This document shows, piece after piece, positions 5,948 through 7,636 of a stretch of 7,636 nt of DNA. Under the pieces are notes generated by a model that was not told where the DNA came from, ran no database searches, and saw only the letters and a program-made list of their open reading frames with translations. Origin of the DNA: an uncultured Pseudorhodobacter sp. (lineage in GTDB: Bacteria > Pseudomonadota > Alphaproteobacteria > Rhodobacterales > Rhodobacteraceae); NCBI GenBank assembly GCA_945952425.1, contig CAMFIX010000131.1, forward strand, positions 1-7,636, written 5' to 3'. Each line of letters opens with the position of its first letter. Within the stretch, counting starts at the first letter, position 1. The position numbers were made by a program, and so were the translations under genes.

Positions 5948-5988
5948 AGGCCGCCATGGCAGGATTGCGGCGAAAGCTGGGGCGGCCT
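5948..5988. repeat. 8-bp inverted repeat in the divergent spacer
   Basis: AGGCCGCC (5948-5955) and GGCGGCCT (5981-5988) are perfect inverted copies separated by 25 nt. They lie in the 130-bp spacer between the divergently transcribed DUF2484 and SnoaL-like genes, where promoters for both are expected. I could not find a convincing -35/-10 pair for either direction. The arms are pure GC apart from the end base, so chance is a real alternative. Confidence 0.3.
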
Positions 5989-6048
5989 TGGCCTCTTGCC
6001 CGCGACCCTGGCCCCATGCTTTGATGCCCCCCGAACCGGAGGACCGCC

Positions 6049-6450
6049 ATGCCTGCCCACCCCCTGGAACCCGACCTGCGCGCCCTGCTCGACGAGGTCA
6101 GCGCGCGGCTTTTCGCCCGCGACCACTCGGTGGTCGATCTTTTTTGGGCGGGCGGGCAGTTCTGGCTTTTCGGCTCGGAGGCGGGGGAGGAGGACATGAC
6201 GCGCGAGGCCCTGGCCGCCCATATGGCCGAGCTTCTGGCCAAACCCTACCGCGTGCGTTTTGTCTTCGACGCGGTCCATGTGCAGGCCCAAGGCGAGATG
6301 GCCTGGGTCCATGCCCCCGCCGTGCTGGAGGTGCACCACCCCGACCGCGTGGCCCGCCTGCCCTATCGCCTGTTTGCGCTGTTCCAGAGGGTGGAGGGCG
6401 CGTGGTGCTGGCGGGTCTTCAGCGGGTCGGAACCCGCAGCCGCGCCTTAA
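6049..6450 (+). CDS. SnoaL/NTF2-like domain protein
   Basis: The 133-residue product has the plan of the NTF2-like (SnoaL/DUF4440) superfamily: an N-terminal helical part (about 8-24) that begins a cone-shaped fold, then FWAGGQFWLFG (32-42), MTREALAAHMAELL (50-63), and strands around RVRFVFDAVHVQAQGEMAWVHA (68-89) and LPYRLFALFQRVEGAWCWRVFSGSEP (104-129). The final WRVFSGSEP resembles the WR..HGSEP-type ending of many family members. The family is functionally diverse, so no substrate can be named. The start has GGAGGA 5 nt upstream. This is the only plus-strand gene in the window; it faces murC, with the two stop codons sharing TTAA, and diverges from DUF2484. It is an accessory gene in the dcw cluster. 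Confidence 0.8.
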   Translation: MPAHPLEPDLRALLDEVSARLFARDHSVVDLFWAGGQFWLFGSEAGEEDMTREALAAHMAELLAKPYRVRFVFDAVHVQAQGEMAWVHAPAVLEVHHPDRVARLPYRLFALFQRVEGAWCWRVFSGSEPAAAP

Positions 6451-7636
6451 AGTTTTCCGGGCAAGGCATTGGCCCAGGCCGAAATGGACCCCGCGCCGAG
6501 GCAGACCACCAGATCCCCCGGGCGCGCCTGTTCGCGCACCAGGCGGGCCAGGTCGGCCTCATCCAGAAGCGCGCGGGCATGGCGGTGGCCATGGGCGATC
6601 AGCCCGGCCACCAGGTCATCGCGCGAGGCGCCGGGGATCGGCTCTTCGCCCGCCGCATAGACCTCGGCGATGGCGGCCACATCGGCCTCGTTGAAACAGC
6701 TGCAGAATTCCTCGAAGAGGTTCGAAAGCCGCGTATAACGGTGCGGCTGGTGGATGGCGATCACGCGGGCGCCCGGCGTATCGGCGACCGCCCGCCGCGC
6801 GGCCTTCAAGGTCGCCGCGATCTCGACCGGGTGGTGGCCGTAGTCGTCGATGATCGTGACACCGTTCCACTCGCCCACCTTGGTGAACCGCCGGTTCACG
6901 CCCTCGAAGCTTGCCAGCGCCGCCTTGATCTCCTCGCGCTTCATGCCGAGATGCCGCGCCACCGCAATCGCGGCCAAAGAGTTCGAGACATTGTGATCCC
7001 CCGGCATCGGCAACATGACGCCCTCGATCTTCGCCCCGCCCTCGCCCTGCAACAGCACGTCATAGACCGGACGCGCGCCCTCGTAGCGCAGGTTCACCGC
7101 CCGCACATCGGCCTGGGCGTTGAAGCCGAAGGTCACCACGCGGCGGTCGGTCACGCGGCCCACCAGGGCCTGAACCTCGGGGTGATCGGTGCAACAGACC
7201 GCCAGCCCGTAAAACGGCACGTTGGAGACGAAGTCGAAGAACCCTTTCCGCAAGGCATCGAACGTGTGCCAGTGCTCCATATGCTCGGGGTCGATGTTGG
7301 TCACGATGGCAATCGTCGCCGGAAGCCGGTTGAAGCTGCCGTCGCTCTCATCCGCCTCGACCACCATCCACTCGCCCGCGCCCGCCCGGGCGTTCGATCC
7401 ATAGGCATGGATCACCCCGCCGTTGATGACGGTCGGGTCAAACCCGCCCTTGTCCAGCAGGGTCGCCACCATCGTCGTCGTCGTCGTCTTGCCATGGGTG
7501 CCCGCGATGGCGACGTTGGATTTCAGGCGCATCAGTTCGGCCAGCATCTCGGCCCGGCGCACCACCGGCAGCTTTTTGCGCCGCGCCTCTTCCACCTCGG
7601 CGTTGCCCTTCTCGCCGGCCCCACAGCTCCCCACCC
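6447..7636 (-). CDS. murC: UDP-N-acetylmuramate--L-alanine ligase (partial, N-terminus outside window)
   Basis: MurC is the ATP-dependent Mur ligase that adds L-alanine to UDP-MurNAc in the cytoplasm. About 395 residues are visible; full MurC proteins have about 465-475, so roughly 75 N-terminal residues (the UDP-binding GIGGIGMSG region) lie beyond the right edge. Counting from the codon at 7634, visible motifs are the P-loop GTHGKTTTTT (45-54), EADESDGSF (93-101), TNIDPEHMEHW (112-122), PGDHNVSNSLAA (211-222), DDYGHHPVEI (263-272) and HQPHRYTR (295-302), all in Mur ligase order. The last eight or so codons at the window edge do not match the usual SSAIKKGN-type segment. The GTG at 7634 is not a plausible start, since family sequence should continue upstream. 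Its TAA stop overlaps the stop of the convergent SnoaL-like gene. Confidence 0.96.
   Translation of the reverse strand, partial: VGSCGAGEKGNAEVEEARRKKLPVVRRAEMLAELMRLKSNVAIAGTHGKTTTTTMVATLLDKGGFDPTVINGGVIHAYGSNARAGAGEWMVVEADESDGSFNRLPATIAIVTNIDPEHMEHWHTFDALRKGFFDFVSNVPFYGLAVCCTDHPEVQALVGRVTDRRVVTFGFNAQADVRAVNLRYEGARPVYDVLLQGEGGAKIEGVMLPMPGDHNVSNSLAAIAVARHLGMKREEIKAALASFEGVNRRFTKVGEWNGVTIIDDYGHHPVEIAATLKAARRAVADTPGARVIAIHQPHRYTRLSNLFEEFCSCFNEADVAAIAEVYAAGEEPIPGASRDDLVAGLIAHGHRHARALLDEADLARLVREQARPGDLVVCLGAGSISAWANALPGKL

Noticed and set aside
5919..6242. N-terminal extension of the first DUF2484 gene to an upstream ATG at 6242
   Set aside because: The extension is Arg/Ser-rich, antisense to the SnoaL-like gene, and bypasses a good ribosome binding site before the ATG at 5918.
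7472..7488. (TCG)5 triplet repeat in murC, a possible slippage or phase-variation tract
   Set aside because: It encodes the five threonines after the P-loop lysine with repeated ACG codons. Triplet slippage would stay in frame, and a Thr run is normal in this family.
1..7636. tRNA, rRNA, CRISPR array, transposase or terminal repeats of a mobile element
   Set aside because: Looked for along both strands to explain the accessory genes between murC and murB; nothing recognisable was found, so no mobile element is claimed.

Overview
The window is a piece of the division and cell wall (dcw) gene cluster of a high-GC alphaproteobacterium, most probably a member of the Rhodobacteraceae/Paracoccaceae. 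The evidence is the gene order murC - DUF2484 - murB - ddl - ftsQ - ftsA on one strand, the presence of DUF2484 proteins (small membrane proteins I associate with this group), and the alphaproteobacterial style of FtsA, FtsQ and MurC. Apart from one gene, everything reads on the minus strand, so transcription runs from the right end of the window to the left.

Layout in transcription order. At the right edge is murC (about 395 codons visible, N-terminus outside the window). Next comes a small plus-strand gene for a SnoaL/NTF2-like protein; its stop codon interlocks with that of murC. A 130-bp divergent spacer follows, then two overlapping DUF2484 membrane-protein genes in tandem. After a short AT-richer spacer comes a two-gene accessory cassette: an uncharacterised outer-membrane-type lipoprotein and, one base later, the N-terminal stump of a class-3-lipase-like protein whose catalytic half is missing. 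An unusual murB leader follows, with a homopurine mirror repeat, G tracts and a hairpin covering the ribosome binding site. Then come murB, ddl, ftsQ and ftsA, tightly packed (27-nt gap, 13-nt overlap, 4-nt overlap). The last 160 bases at the left edge are the ftsA downstream spacer, where I read a sigma-70-type promoter for the gene beyond the edge, expected to be ftsZ. A GANTC methylation site overlaps its -10 element.

How the genes work together. MurC, MurB and Ddl supply cytoplasmic steps of peptidoglycan precursor synthesis: L-Ala addition, UDP-MurNAc formation and D-Ala-D-Ala formation. FtsQ and FtsA (and presumably FtsZ) build the divisome at the inner membrane. The stretch between murC and murB is the only non-canonical part, a spot where accessory genes have entered and partly decayed. 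I do not see a clear new multi-gene system. The best candidates for a second look are the lipoprotein/lipase-stump pair, the DUF2484 tandem, the murB leader structures and the GANTC-marked promoter at the left edge. No tRNA, rRNA, CRISPR array or complete insertion sequence was recognised, and there is no gene-free stretch longer than 300 bases.
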